Assembly (NCBI GenBank): GCA_046350455.1
Contig: JAXMAM010000007.1
Location: forward strand, 1-64,000
DNA length: 64,000 nt
Direction of reading: 5' to 3'
Source of the DNA: CAZXGD01 sp046350455
Lineage (GTDB): Bacteria > Planctomycetota > Phycisphaerae > Phycisphaerales > SM1A02
A program made the translations under genes and the position numbers. The notes below the pieces were generated by a model that was not told where the DNA came from, searched no databases, and saw only the letters and a list, made by a program, of their open reading frames with translations. Positions 25,377-33,227 of the stretch are shown here, piece after piece. Position 1 is the first letter of the stretch. Every line of letters starts with the position of its first letter.

Positions 25377-26216
25377 TCAGCGCACCGCCTGCACCACGGC
25401 CAGCACCGCTGCCACCAGCAGCAGGCCTGCAAACACCTGGCGAAGCGTGTGCTGCGGCAGCTTGCCACCAAGGTGCGAGCCACCCAGTGCGCCGGCTGCG
25501 CCGCACGCGCTCACCAGCACCACCGCTTGCCAGTCAATCTGGATCTGCTGCGCCTCGGGGCTCATCATGCGGCTGGCAAAGCCCAGCGCGCAGTTCAGGG
25601 CGATGATGGCCAGGCTGGTGCCAGTGGCCAGCTTCATGGGCACGCGCAGCAGGATCACCAGCGCTGGCACCAGCAGGAAGCCGCCGCCCACGCCAATCAC
25701 GCCTGTGAGCACGCCAATGCCAAGCCCCGCACCGATGGCCTCCGCTGCCGCGCGAGCCGGATGCTGGGGCGGCGCGGCGGGTGCGTCCGCGGAGTGCGGC
25801 GCGGCGGGTGCCCCCGCGGAGTGCGGCGCGGCCGCGGACTGCTGCGCGCCACCGGGCTGCGTGCCAAAGGCCATGCGCCACGCTGCCACAGCCGCCACCA
25901 GCGCAAACACGCCCATCTGCGCTGGCCCAGAGAGCCACTGCGCACCCCAGCCACCGATGGCTGCGCCTGCCATGCCCGGCACGCCAAAGAGCGCCACGCG
26001 CGGCCAGTCCACGCCGCGGCGCATCGCAGCGCGCGCAGCGCCCACCACCGCGATGGTGCCAGTGACCAGCAGCGCCTCCACCACAGCATCCCGCGGCGGA
26101 TGCCCCAGCAGCACGCCAAAGATGGGCACGCTGAGGATGGCGCCACCAGCGCCCACCAGCCCCAGACTGGCGCCCACCAGCGCACCGCCGATGATCTCAC
26201 CGACCCATTCGTTCAC
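25377..26216 (-). CDS. TauE/SafE-family sulfite/sulfonate exporter
   Basis: 279 residues with about eight membrane helices in two halves. The family repeat is visible in each half: IIGGALVGASLGLVGAGGAIL near the start and GVLTGVIGVGGGFLLVPALV after the middle loop. The cytoplasmic loop (~125-155) is built of repeated Pro/His/Ser/Ala units and is unusually long. TauE proteins export sulfite or related anions; the adjacent persulfide dioxygenase makes sulfite, so the pairing is sensible. It follows the dioxygenase gene by 74 bp on the same strand. Confidence 0.85.
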   Translation of the reverse strand: MNEWVGEIIGGALVGASLGLVGAGGAILSVPIFGVLLGHPPRDAVVEALLVTGTIAVVGAARAAMRRGVDWPRVALFGVPGMAGAAIGGWGAQWLSGPAQMGVFALVAAVAAWRMAFGTQPGGAQQSAAAPHSAGAPAAPHSADAPAAPPQHPARAAAEAIGAGLGIGVLTGVIGVGGGFLLVPALVILLRVPMKLATGTSLAIIALNCALGFASRMMSPEAQQIQIDWQAVVLVSACGAAGALGGSHLGGKLPQHTLRQVFAGLLLVAAVLAVVQAVR

Positions 26217-26290
26217 GCGGGGTGCCTTGCTGGGTGCGTGGTGATGTTCATTCGTGGATCACATGCTGCAGACGGGCGGGCCCGCGCCAG

Positions 26291-27802
26291 TCACGCGCGG
26301 GGTGCAGCGCCTGCTGGCACGCCAGAGGTGGCAGCTGCCGTGGTGCCCGCAGCACTCTTGCACGCACCGCCGCAGCAGTTGCCACAGCCGCTGGTGCCGC
26401 TCACTGGCAGGCCGGCCTGCTTCCAGGCCTCAAAGCCGCCCGTCACATTCACAGCGTCGAACCCGTGCTTGCGCAGAAAGGCCACCGCCGCAGCGCTGCG
26501 CATGCCGCGGGCGCAGTGCACCAGCAGCTGGCGATCGCGCGGCAGTGTGTGCAGATGCCTGGGCAGCCAGGTGTACGCCGCGTTGGTGCTGCCCTTCACC
26601 TTGCCAGCTGCGTGCTCGCTGGCGTTGCGGACGTCCAGCACGTATGCGCCGCTGTCGGCAGCGCGGCTCAGCGCCTGCACGTCCATGTCGCGCTCGTCCA
26701 CCAGCGCAGGCGCTGTCTTCACAGCGCTGGGCGGGATGATGGCCACCACGCGGTCGTAGCCGATGCGCACCAGGTCGCGCACGATGCTGTCCGCCTGCGC
26801 GGGGTCGCACACCACTGCGATGGAATCCGTGGGCTGCACATAGCTGCCAGCCACCATGGGGAACATGGTGCCCAGCGGTGCAAACAGCGCGCCCGGCAGG
26901 TGGCCTGCGCGGAACTCCGCCCACGGGCGCGTGTCCAGCACCACAGTCCGCGCCGGGTCGCACAGGTCTGCGCGGTTGCGCAGGTCTGTCACGGTCTCAG
27001 GCTGCGGCAGGTTGCCCAGCACTGGCACGCCATCGCGGTTGGCCGCCTTCATGCGCGCGAAGTACAGCGGCGGCTCTGGCTGGCCGCTCAGAATGTCCTT
27101 CACGAACGCCTCTTCGTTCTGCACCAGCTTCAGCACGGGGCTCGACATCTTCTCGTAGCCCACGGTGGTGTGCGGCACTGCGCCCAGCGCCTTGCCGCAC
27201 GCGCTGCCCGCGCCATGCGCTGGCCACACCTGCAGGTAGTCCGGCAGCTTCACAAACTCGCGAGCGCTGCGCCACAGCGCGTGGGCGCTTGGTTCCGCCA
27301 CGCCCTGCACGCCAGCGGCCACTTCCAGCAGGTCGGGGCGGCCGAGGTCACCCACGAAGACAAAGTCGCCAGTGATGATGCCCATGGGCTGATCCATGCC
27401 GCTGCCGCGGTCGGTCACCAGGTACATCATGTGCTCCGGCGTGTGGCCTGGCGTGTGCACCGCGCGGAACTCGATGTTGCCCACCTTGAAGGTGTCGCCA
27501 GAGCGCAGCAGCGTGTGCGCGTAGCTCTTTGCCCACTTGCTCTGCCAGTCTGGGCCACCCTCTGAGCTCACGTACACGTGCGCGCCCACGCGCTCGGCCA
27601 GCTCGCGCGCGCCGCTCAGGAAGTCAGCGTGGATGTGCGTCTCGGCCACCGCCACGATGCGCAGGTTCTCGCGCTTGGCCAGGTCCAGGTAGCGGTCCAC
27701 ATCGCGTTCGGGGTCAAAGATGATGGCTTCGCCAGTCTTCTGGCAGCCGATGAGGTAGGCGTACTGGGCAAGCCGGGTGTCATCAATGCGGCGGAGGAGC
27801 AT
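26291..27802 (-). CDS. Persulfide dioxygenase-rhodanese fusion (CstB/BLH-like)
   Basis: 503 residues from the ATG at 27800-27802, with AAAGGA just upstream. Residues 1-240 are a metallo-beta-lactamase fold with the persulfide dioxygenase ligands: ETHIHADF, TPGHTPEH and TGDFVFVGD. Two rhodanese domains follow; the second has an intact loop (VHCARGMRSA) and the first keeps Cys (VVCDPAQAD). The tail is Cys-rich (GCGNCCGGACKS). Such fusions oxidise glutathione or CoA persulfide to sulfite and transfer sulfur to make thiosulfate. With TauE and the membrane rhodanese it forms a sulfide-detoxification set. A degenerate paralogue lies directly upstream. Confidence 0.88.
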   Translation of the reverse strand: MLLRRIDDTRLAQYAYLIGCQKTGEAIIFDPERDVDRYLDLAKRENLRIVAVAETHIHADFLSGARELAERVGAHVYVSSEGGPDWQSKWAKSYAHTLLRSGDTFKVGNIEFRAVHTPGHTPEHMMYLVTDRGSGMDQPMGIITGDFVFVGDLGRPDLLEVAAGVQGVAEPSAHALWRSAREFVKLPDYLQVWPAHGAGSACGKALGAVPHTTVGYEKMSSPVLKLVQNEEAFVKDILSGQPEPPLYFARMKAANRDGVPVLGNLPQPETVTDLRNRADLCDPARTVVLDTRPWAEFRAGHLPGALFAPLGTMFPMVAGSYVQPTDSIAVVCDPAQADSIVRDLVRIGYDRVVAIIPPSAVKTAPALVDERDMDVQALSRAADSGAYVLDVRNASEHAAGKVKGSTNAAYTWLPRHLHTLPRDRQLLVHCARGMRSAAAVAFLRKHGFDAVNVTGGFEAWKQAGLPVSGTSGCGNCCGGACKSAAGTTAAATSGVPAGAAPRA

Positions 27803-27914
27803 GAGGTGTCCTTTCGCGCATGGGATACACGGGAATGGCCCGGGGTTCCATGATTGCAGGGGTGCATGGCCGTTGCCACGCTGAAATCCGCCCCGTGCGC
27901 CTGGGCGGGCAGAC

Positions 27915-29378
27915 CTAGGGCGTGCCAGCCGGAATGCCGGACAGAACAGCCGGAGTGGTGGCGGTGGTGGCGGGCACCGTGGCCTCGCGGGCAAACACAG
28001 GAGCTGTCACAGGCAGGCCAGCGCGGCGCCAGGCTTCCAGGCCGCCAGAGAGGTTGCACGCGTTCACGCCCGCGCGGCGCAGCACGCTCACCGCAGAGGC
28101 TGCCAGCGCACCCAGCGCGCAGTGCACGATCACCTTGCTGCCAGCCAGGTCTGGCGCGCGGCGCACCAGTCGGTCGGCAGGAATATGCAGCGAACCGTGG
28201 ATCACGCCGCGCGCGCGTTCAGCGGGGTCGCGGACGTCCACCAGGATGGCTTCGTGCGCAGCCAGTGCGCGCGACGCAGCCATGGGCGAGAGTTCAGGCG
28301 CAGCCACCAGGCGCTGGCGGTGCTGGTGCAGCAGCGCTGGCGGCACGATGGCCTCCACGCGGTCCAGGCCCAGGCGCACGCAGGTTCGCACCAGCTCATC
28401 CGCGTGGCCAGGGTCGCACACCAGGGTCAGGTGCTGGTCGGGCGCCACATGCGTGGTGAGGATGGTGGTCAGCTGCCGGCCAATTGGCGCGTGAATGGAG
28501 CCGGGCAGGTGCCCAGCGCGGAACACAGCCCATGCGCGCGTGTCCACCACGGTGACCACGTTGGGGTCCAGGATGGCGGGGCGTTCGTCCAGCGCGGTCA
28601 GCACCAGCGGGTCAGGAAGGCGCTGCAGCAGCGGGACAGTTTCCAGGTTGGTTTCCAGGATGCGCGCATGGCCTGTGGTGCTCTCGCGGCGGCTGTCCGC
28701 CACCAGCGCGTAGAAGGCGGGCGCGTCGTCCAGCAGCGTGCCAAGGCGGCCAAAGCGGCGCTCAAAGCCCACTGTGGTCTGCGGCAGGCTGTGATTGCCA
28801 GTGATGGTGCCGGGGCGAGTGGCCCAGATCTGCGTCCACTCTGGCAGCATCAGCAGGCGAGTGAGGCTCTTGTGCAGCACGCGGGCCACGTCGTGGTCGC
28901 TGTGCGGACGGGCATAGCCTTCAGGAGCGGCCAGCTCGCCCACCACCACCACGATGGGTTCGCGGGCGCCGCCAGCGCGGTCGGTCACAGTGAAGGCAAG
29001 CTGTTCTGCCGCCCAGCCGGGCACATGCATGGCCTGGATGCGCAGGCCGCCCAGATCCAGCGCGTCCTGGTCCAGCAGCATGCGATGCGGATAGCGGTCC
29101 ACCCAGCGCGGCGTCCAGCGAGGGCCGCCAGCAGCAGAGGCCAGCACCAGCGCGCCGGTGCGGTCTGCCAGCTCGCGGGCGCCGGTCAGCATGTCGCAGG
29201 GAATGTGCGTGAGCGCCACGGCTGCGATGCGGAGGCCTTCGCGGGCAGCGGCTTCGATGCAGCGGTCAGCGTCGCGGGGCGGATCAAAGATGATCGCTTC
29301 TCCGGAGCGCAGGCACCCCACCAGGTAGCTGGCGCGGCCTGTGCGGGTGTCTTCGATTCTGCGTGCGACGAGGCTCAC
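27915..29378 (-). CDS. Degenerate paralogue of the persulfide dioxygenase-rhodanese fusion
   Basis: 487 residues from a GTG at 29376-29378, chosen because it aligns with the start of the neighbouring paralogue; a GTG at 29426 is the alternative. It aligns over its full length with the next gene, but the metal site has decayed: HIHADF reads HIPCDM, GHTPEH reads GWAAEQ, TGDFVF reads VGELAA, and PAHG reads ATRPG. The rhodanese Cys is kept (VHCALGALA), but the loop Arg is gone. There is no frameshift or stop, so the protein is probably retained as a sulfur carrier, regulator or partner of the active copy rather than an enzyme. Confidence 0.8.
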   Translation of the reverse strand: MSLVARRIEDTRTGRASYLVGCLRSGEAIIFDPPRDADRCIEAAAREGLRIAAVALTHIPCDMLTGARELADRTGALVLASAAGGPRWTPRWVDRYPHRMLLDQDALDLGGLRIQAMHVPGWAAEQLAFTVTDRAGGAREPIVVVVGELAAPEGYARPHSDHDVARVLHKSLTRLLMLPEWTQIWATRPGTITGNHSLPQTTVGFERRFGRLGTLLDDAPAFYALVADSRRESTTGHARILETNLETVPLLQRLPDPLVLTALDERPAILDPNVVTVVDTRAWAVFRAGHLPGSIHAPIGRQLTTILTTHVAPDQHLTLVCDPGHADELVRTCVRLGLDRVEAIVPPALLHQHRQRLVAAPELSPMAASRALAAHEAILVDVRDPAERARGVIHGSLHIPADRLVRRAPDLAGSKVIVHCALGALAASAVSVLRRAGVNACNLSGGLEAWRRAGLPVTAPVFAREATVPATTATTPAVLSGIPAGTP

Positions 29379-29431
29379 GCCCGTTGCGTCGGCTGTTCCG
29401 CCCCCCCACTTCACCCAAACCGCCACCTCCC

Positions 29432-29491
29432 CCGAAATTGGTGCCTGGCACGGGTGTCCCTACTTTCCGAGATTCGTGCCTGGCACTCCTG
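29432..29491 (+). repeat. Two direct copies of a GTGCCTGGCAC palindromic repeat
   Basis: The palindrome GTGCCTGGCAC occurs at 29441-29451 and 29476-29486. The first is followed by GGGTGTCCCTACTTTC and preceded by gaaattg; the second is a looser copy with gattc before it. The element is REP-like. It lies between the degenerate paralogue and the PEP-CTERM gene. Confidence 0.8.
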
Positions 29492-29550
29492 TCCCGGGTT
29501 TCGGGGGCCCCGGCAGGAGCGCGGATCGGGTCCGGGAGTCCGGAAGCAGA

Positions 29551-29585
29551 CCGGCTCCCCAGCGCGTGGCGCACTGGGGAGCCGG
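29551..29585 (-). terminator. 12-bp perfect hairpin after the PEP-CTERM gene
   Basis: ccggctccccag (29551-29562) pairs with ctggggagccgg (29574-29585) over an 11-base loop. It starts 30 bp after the PEP-CTERM stop. No U tract follows, but the stem is very stable. Confidence 0.6.
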
Positions 29586-29614
29586 GTGAAGAACGCACGG
29601 GATGTGCTGGTTGA

Positions 29615-30289
29615 TTATCGCCGCCGCGAGCGGCCACGCCGGCTCAGCCCAGCGGTGGCCAGCAAGGCCAGAGCGCTCGGCGCTGGCACGTACAGCAGGT
29701 CCACGCGGGCAGCGTCCAGCGACATGTTGCTGCCGCTGGCGCCGAACTCAATGCGCCAACCGCTGGCTGCGAAGCCAGGGTTGAGGTTTGACCACGTGTA
29801 GGCGATGTTCTGCACCGAGCCCAGCGGCACGGCGGGTGCGTCGTAGCGCAGGTCGGCCACGGTCGGCGTGTAGCTGACCAGGTTGCCGACGTTGTCGAAC
29901 AACGTCAGGCGCACGCTGCCCGGCGCGATGGTCAGCCCAGCGGTGGCCACGTTGAAGACCACTTCCAGCGGCGACTGGTTGTTGCCCAGCGTGCCGCCCG
30001 TCACCATGATGTACAGCGGAGAACCAGCGCCGTACAGGTTGCCGGTGCCAGTGATGAACGCGCCCGGCGCAAAGTTGAACAGCGAGAACGCATTGGATCC
30101 GGGCTGGTCAGGCAGGTTGGCCCCGCCCACCGCGTTGGAGAAGCTCTCCCACGCGGCGTACTGCGTGTTGGGCCCCTGCGCCCAGCCTGGGATGTACGGA
30201 TTGACGAAGCCAGCAGACGCGCTCTGAGCCATCAGCCCAGCGCACACCACGGCGGAAGCAACACACGACGCAACTGCAGCACAACGCAT
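29615..30289 (-). CDS. PEP-CTERM-like exported protein
   Basis: 224 residues. A signal peptide (~5-26, ending QSASAG) leads into a beta-rich, Gly/Asn-rich domain (VRLTLFDNVGNLVSYTPTV). The C-terminus has the three-part sorting signal: a Val-Pro-Ala-Pro motif, a short hydrophobic helix (SALALLATAGL) and an Arg cluster (SRRGRSRRR). The central Glu of a classic PEP motif is absent, as is common in planctomycetal variants. It is probably processed by an exosortase/archaeosortase-type enzyme encoded elsewhere and surface-displayed. AAAAGGA precedes the ATG. The gene stands alone between two repeat clusters. Confidence 0.75.
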   Translation of the reverse strand: MRCAAVASCVASAVVCAGLMAQSASAGFVNPYIPGWAQGPNTQYAAWESFSNAVGGANLPDQPGSNAFSLFNFAPGAFITGTGNLYGAGSPLYIMVTGGTLGNNQSPLEVVFNVATAGLTIAPGSVRLTLFDNVGNLVSYTPTVADLRYDAPAVPLGSVQNIAYTWSNLNPGFAASGWRIEFGASGSNMSLDAARVDLLYVPAPSALALLATAGLSRRGRSRRR

Positions 30290-30379
30290 GCGGGTCCTTT
30301 TCCTCTCTCAATGGACAAACTCAGACGGACAGTCACGGACACTATGTCGCGGGTTCGCGGCGAGGCCACCCTGGAGCCG

Positions 30380-30416
30380 CGAAATTGGTGCCTGGCACGG
30401 GTGTCCCTCCTTTAGA
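30380..30416 (+). repeat. Single copy of the GTGCCTGGCAC repeat
   Basis: GTGCCTGGCAC at 30388-30398, preceded by gaaattg and followed by GGGTGTCCCTCC, in the same orientation as the 29432 cluster. It lies ~100 bp upstream of the PEP-CTERM start. The 330-bp stretch 30290-30619 holds only this copy, the inverted cluster and the PEP-CTERM leader. Confidence 0.75.
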
Positions 30417-30528
30417 TTGCAGGGCGGCCAACGGCATCGAAACAGTCCTTGGCGGCGGTGCGCGGTGAATCAAAAGTTCGCCAGACCGCTGCCGGACAGC
30501 GCTCACTTAACACCCGATAAACCCTCCC

Positions 30529-30615
30529 TAGAAAGTAGGGACACCAGTGCCAGGCACGAGTTTCCGAAAGTAGGGACACCCGTGCCAGGCACGACTTTCT
30601 CGTGCAGGCACGAGT
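30529..30615 (-). repeat. Inverted cluster of the GTGCCTGGCAC repeat beside proS
   Basis: On the minus strand, full units carrying the palindrome are at 30547-30557 and 30582-30592, each followed by a GTGTCCCTACTTTC-like arm. A shortened copy (CTCGTGCCTGCACGAG) at 30600-30615 forms a 7-bp hairpin four bases from the proS stop codon. Orientation is opposite to the copies at 29432-29491 and 30380. Confidence 0.8.
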
Positions 30616-30619
30616 TTCC

Positions 30620-32266
30620 TCAGTAGGCCTTGGCCCACACGACGCGCTGGGTGGCGGGCCGGCCGGTGATCACGCACGGGCCGGGGTCGTTCGCGCCCTC
30701 CAGCGGGATGCAGCGCACGGTCACGCCCAGCTTGTCCTTCACCTGCGCCTCCACGGCCGGGTCGCCACAGAAGCGCGCCAGCGCAAAGCCGCCGTGGATG
30801 GCCGTGGGCGATGCACCATCGCCCTCGCGGGGCGGCGTGAAGAACGCCTCGAACTCCTCGCGCGTGTCAATCCGGCGCGTGTGCTCTGCGCGGAACGCCT
30901 TGGCCCGCGCAAACAGCCCGTCCTGGATCTCCTGCAGGAGCGCCGACAGCCCCGCCACAAACTGCGCGCGCGGCATGGATGCCTTCTCCTTGTGGCCGCG
31001 GTCGCGCCGCGCCACAAACACGCTGCCCTGCTCGATGTCGCGCGGGCCGACCTCCAGCCGCACCGGCACGCCCTTCTTGATCCACTGCCATGTCTTGTCA
31101 CCGCCGCGGATGTCGCGCGCATCCACTTCCACGCGCACCGGCCGCCCTGCAAACTGGACGGCGCGCAGCTCGGCCGCCAGCGCCTGGCAGTGCTGCAGCA
31201 CCTGCGCTGCGGTCTCTGCCTTGTGCAGCACCGGCTGAATGACCACGTGCGCCGGCGCCAGGCGCGGCGGCAGCACCAGGCCGTCGTCGTCGCTGTGCGC
31301 CATGATCAACGCGCCGATCAGTCGCGTGCTCACACCCCAGCTGGTGGTCCACGCATGCTTCTGCTGGCCATCCGCATCCAGGAACATGATCTCGCTGGCC
31401 TTGGCAAAGTTCTGCCCCAGGAAATGGCTGGTTCCGGCCTGCAGAGCCTTGCGGTCCTGCATCATGGCCTCGATGCAGTACGTCTCCACCGCCCCGGGGA
31501 AGCGCTCGGCTTCTGTCTTCACGCCCTGGATCACCGGGACTGCGATCCACTCCTCGGCAAACGTGGCATAGACGCGCAGCATCTGCAGCGTCTCCTGCAT
31601 GGCCTCCTCGCTGGTGGCGTGCGCGGTGTGCCCTTCCTGCCACAGGAACTCGGCCGTGCGCAGGAACAGACGCGTGCGCATCTCCCAGCGCACGATGTTG
31701 GCCCACTGATTGATGAGGAGCGGCAGATCGCGGTAGCTCTGCACCCACTTGGCGAACGTAGCGCCGATGATCGTCTCGCTGGTGGGGCGAACGATGAGCG
31801 GCTCATCCAGTTCACCGTCCGGAATGAGCTGGCCATCCGGGCCCTGCTTCAGGCGGTGGTGCGTGACCACCGCGCACTCCTTGGCAAAGCCCTCCACGTG
31901 CTCTGCCTCCTTCTGCATGAAGCTGAGCGGGATGAACAGCGGGAAGTACGCGTTGCGATGCCCAGTGGCCTTGAACATCTCGTCCAGGACCTGCTGCATG
32001 TTCTCCCAGATGGCGTAGCCCCACGGCTTGATGACCATGCAGCCGCGCACCGGGCTGTTCTCCGCCAGGTCGCCCGCGCGCACCACCTGCTGGTACCACT
32101 CTGCGTAGTTCTCAGAGCGCGTGGGCTGGATGGCCGTCGCCGGCGCGCCGCCGCCACCACCGCCGCCCGCGCCACCGCCACCTGCGCCTCCGCCTGCGCC
32201 CCCGCCGCCGCCGCCGCTCTTCTTCGCGTTCGAACCCTGCTTGGCCTGATTGTCCTGTCCGCTCAT
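30620..32266 (-). CDS. proS: Prolyl-tRNA synthetase, archaeal/eukaryal type
   Basis: 547 residues from the ATG at 32264-32266. Class II motifs are clear: GYAIWENMQQVLDEMF, VRPTSETIIGATFAKWVQSY and the motif-2 WEMRTRLFLRTAEFLWQEGH, followed by HATSEEA. It has the short form without the bacterial editing insertion and a C-terminal domain ending in Tyr, as in ProS type 3. Residues 18-40 are almost pure Gly/Ala, an odd tail ahead of the normal start. It follows the CHAD gene by 13 bp, and palindromic repeats follow its stop. Confidence 0.92.
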   Translation of the reverse strand: MSGQDNQAKQGSNAKKSGGGGGGAGGGAGGGGAGGGGGGGAPATAIQPTRSENYAEWYQQVVRAGDLAENSPVRGCMVIKPWGYAIWENMQQVLDEMFKATGHRNAYFPLFIPLSFMQKEAEHVEGFAKECAVVTHHRLKQGPDGQLIPDGELDEPLIVRPTSETIIGATFAKWVQSYRDLPLLINQWANIVRWEMRTRLFLRTAEFLWQEGHTAHATSEEAMQETLQMLRVYATFAEEWIAVPVIQGVKTEAERFPGAVETYCIEAMMQDRKALQAGTSHFLGQNFAKASEIMFLDADGQQKHAWTTSWGVSTRLIGALIMAHSDDDGLVLPPRLAPAHVVIQPVLHKAETAAQVLQHCQALAAELRAVQFAGRPVRVEVDARDIRGGDKTWQWIKKGVPVRLEVGPRDIEQGSVFVARRDRGHKEKASMPRAQFVAGLSALLQEIQDGLFARAKAFRAEHTRRIDTREEFEAFFTPPREGDGASPTAIHGGFALARFCGDPAVEAQVKDKLGVTVRCIPLEGANDPGPCVITGRPATQRVVWAKAY

Positions 32267-32279
32267 AGGACGGGAAAGG

Positions 32280-33218
32280 CTACCCGTTTCCGCGCACGGA
32301 CCTGCGCTGCGCGCGCCCCGTGGCCAGCAGCCGCCGAACACGCGCCGACTTGGCCTCCAGCGCCCCACGCGCGCGCTTCCTGGCCCGCTTCAGAAGCTTG
32401 GCCCGCCGCGAGCGGATGTGAATGAGCATCGAATCCGCCTGCCGCGGATCTGGGAACTCTCCGTGCCGTTCGCGCAGGCGCGCTTCCAGGATGGCCAGAT
32501 CGCGATCCTCACCCAGCATGGACACCACCTGCGCCAGCTCGGTCGCCATGCTGCGCAGCTGCCTGCGCGGCCCCAGCGGCGCCAGCATGTGCAGCTGGAG
32601 CGCCAGCCGCTGGCATCCCTTCCGCAGCTCGTGCAGTTCATCCACCGCGCTGCTGTCCAGCCGAGCACGCGCGCGCCGCCGCGCACGCCGCCAGCGCCGG
32701 GCCACGCCGTCGGCGATGCTGTCGGGCGCCACCGCGCGCATGTCCACGGCCTCCATCCGTCCACGCAGCGCGCTCAGGCTTTCCTCCAGCTGCACGCTTG
32801 CGGCCTGCCAGTCTGCGCTGGACGTGGTTGGTTTCTCTGGCGCCACCAGCGCTGTGGTGATCGCGCGCACGCTGCGCTGGCTTGGCTTGGGAAAGATCTC
32901 CGCCACGCTGGCGATGGTCTCCACCAGCACGTCGCGGTCGCGCTGCGCGGACAGACGCTCGGCCGCAGAGCGCACCGCCTCTTGCACGGCGCGCACGGCT
33001 GCTGCATCCACCGCGCTGGTGCACAGGCTTGCTGCGCTGCGGAAGCGCTTCAGCGCGCGGCGCATCTCATGCACGGCCGTGCGGCGTTCGCCCTGGTCCC
33101 AGCTGGAAAGGCGGCGGCATTCATCCAGCGCCACGTCCAGCTCTGCCAGGAGGACAGCGCGCAGCGCCTCATCCACCGAGAGCTTGGGGTCGATCCTGGC
33201 TGGCGCACGTGGAGCCAC
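32280..33218 (-). CDS. CHAD domain protein
   Basis: 312 residues, alpha-helical, very rich in Arg and Ala. Two internal CHAD half-repeats are visible, each with the conserved His and basic residues: VHEMRRALKRFRSA (~50-63) and ELHELRKGCQRLALQL (~193-208). CHAD proteins bind polyphosphate through this basic surface, often at polyphosphate granules. There is no fused CYTH domain. It lies in a tight same-strand run, 9 bp after the prenyltransferase gene and 13 bp before proS. Confidence 0.82.
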   Translation of the reverse strand: MAPRAPARIDPKLSVDEALRAVLLAELDVALDECRRLSSWDQGERRTAVHEMRRALKRFRSAASLCTSAVDAAAVRAVQEAVRSAAERLSAQRDRDVLVETIASVAEIFPKPSQRSVRAITTALVAPEKPTTSSADWQAASVQLEESLSALRGRMEAVDMRAVAPDSIADGVARRWRRARRRARARLDSSAVDELHELRKGCQRLALQLHMLAPLGPRRQLRSMATELAQVVSMLGEDRDLAILEARLRERHGEFPDPRQADSMLIHIRSRRAKLLKRARKRARGALEAKSARVRRLLATGRAQRRSVRGNG

Positions 33219-33227
33219 GATGCCAGC

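Noticed and set aside
26291..29378. Possible recent tandem duplication of the dioxygenase-rhodanese gene by assembly error
   Set aside because: The two copies differ at most positions, with different flanks, so this is an old duplication and not an assembly artefact.
29551..29585. Insertion-sequence terminal inverted repeat
   Set aside because: The two arms are only 11 bases apart and no transposase or target duplication is visible; it is a hairpin after a gene.
29432..30615. CRISPR-like array from the repeated palindrome
   Set aside because: Copies are irregularly spaced, in both orientations, with no spacers of uniform length and no cas genes.
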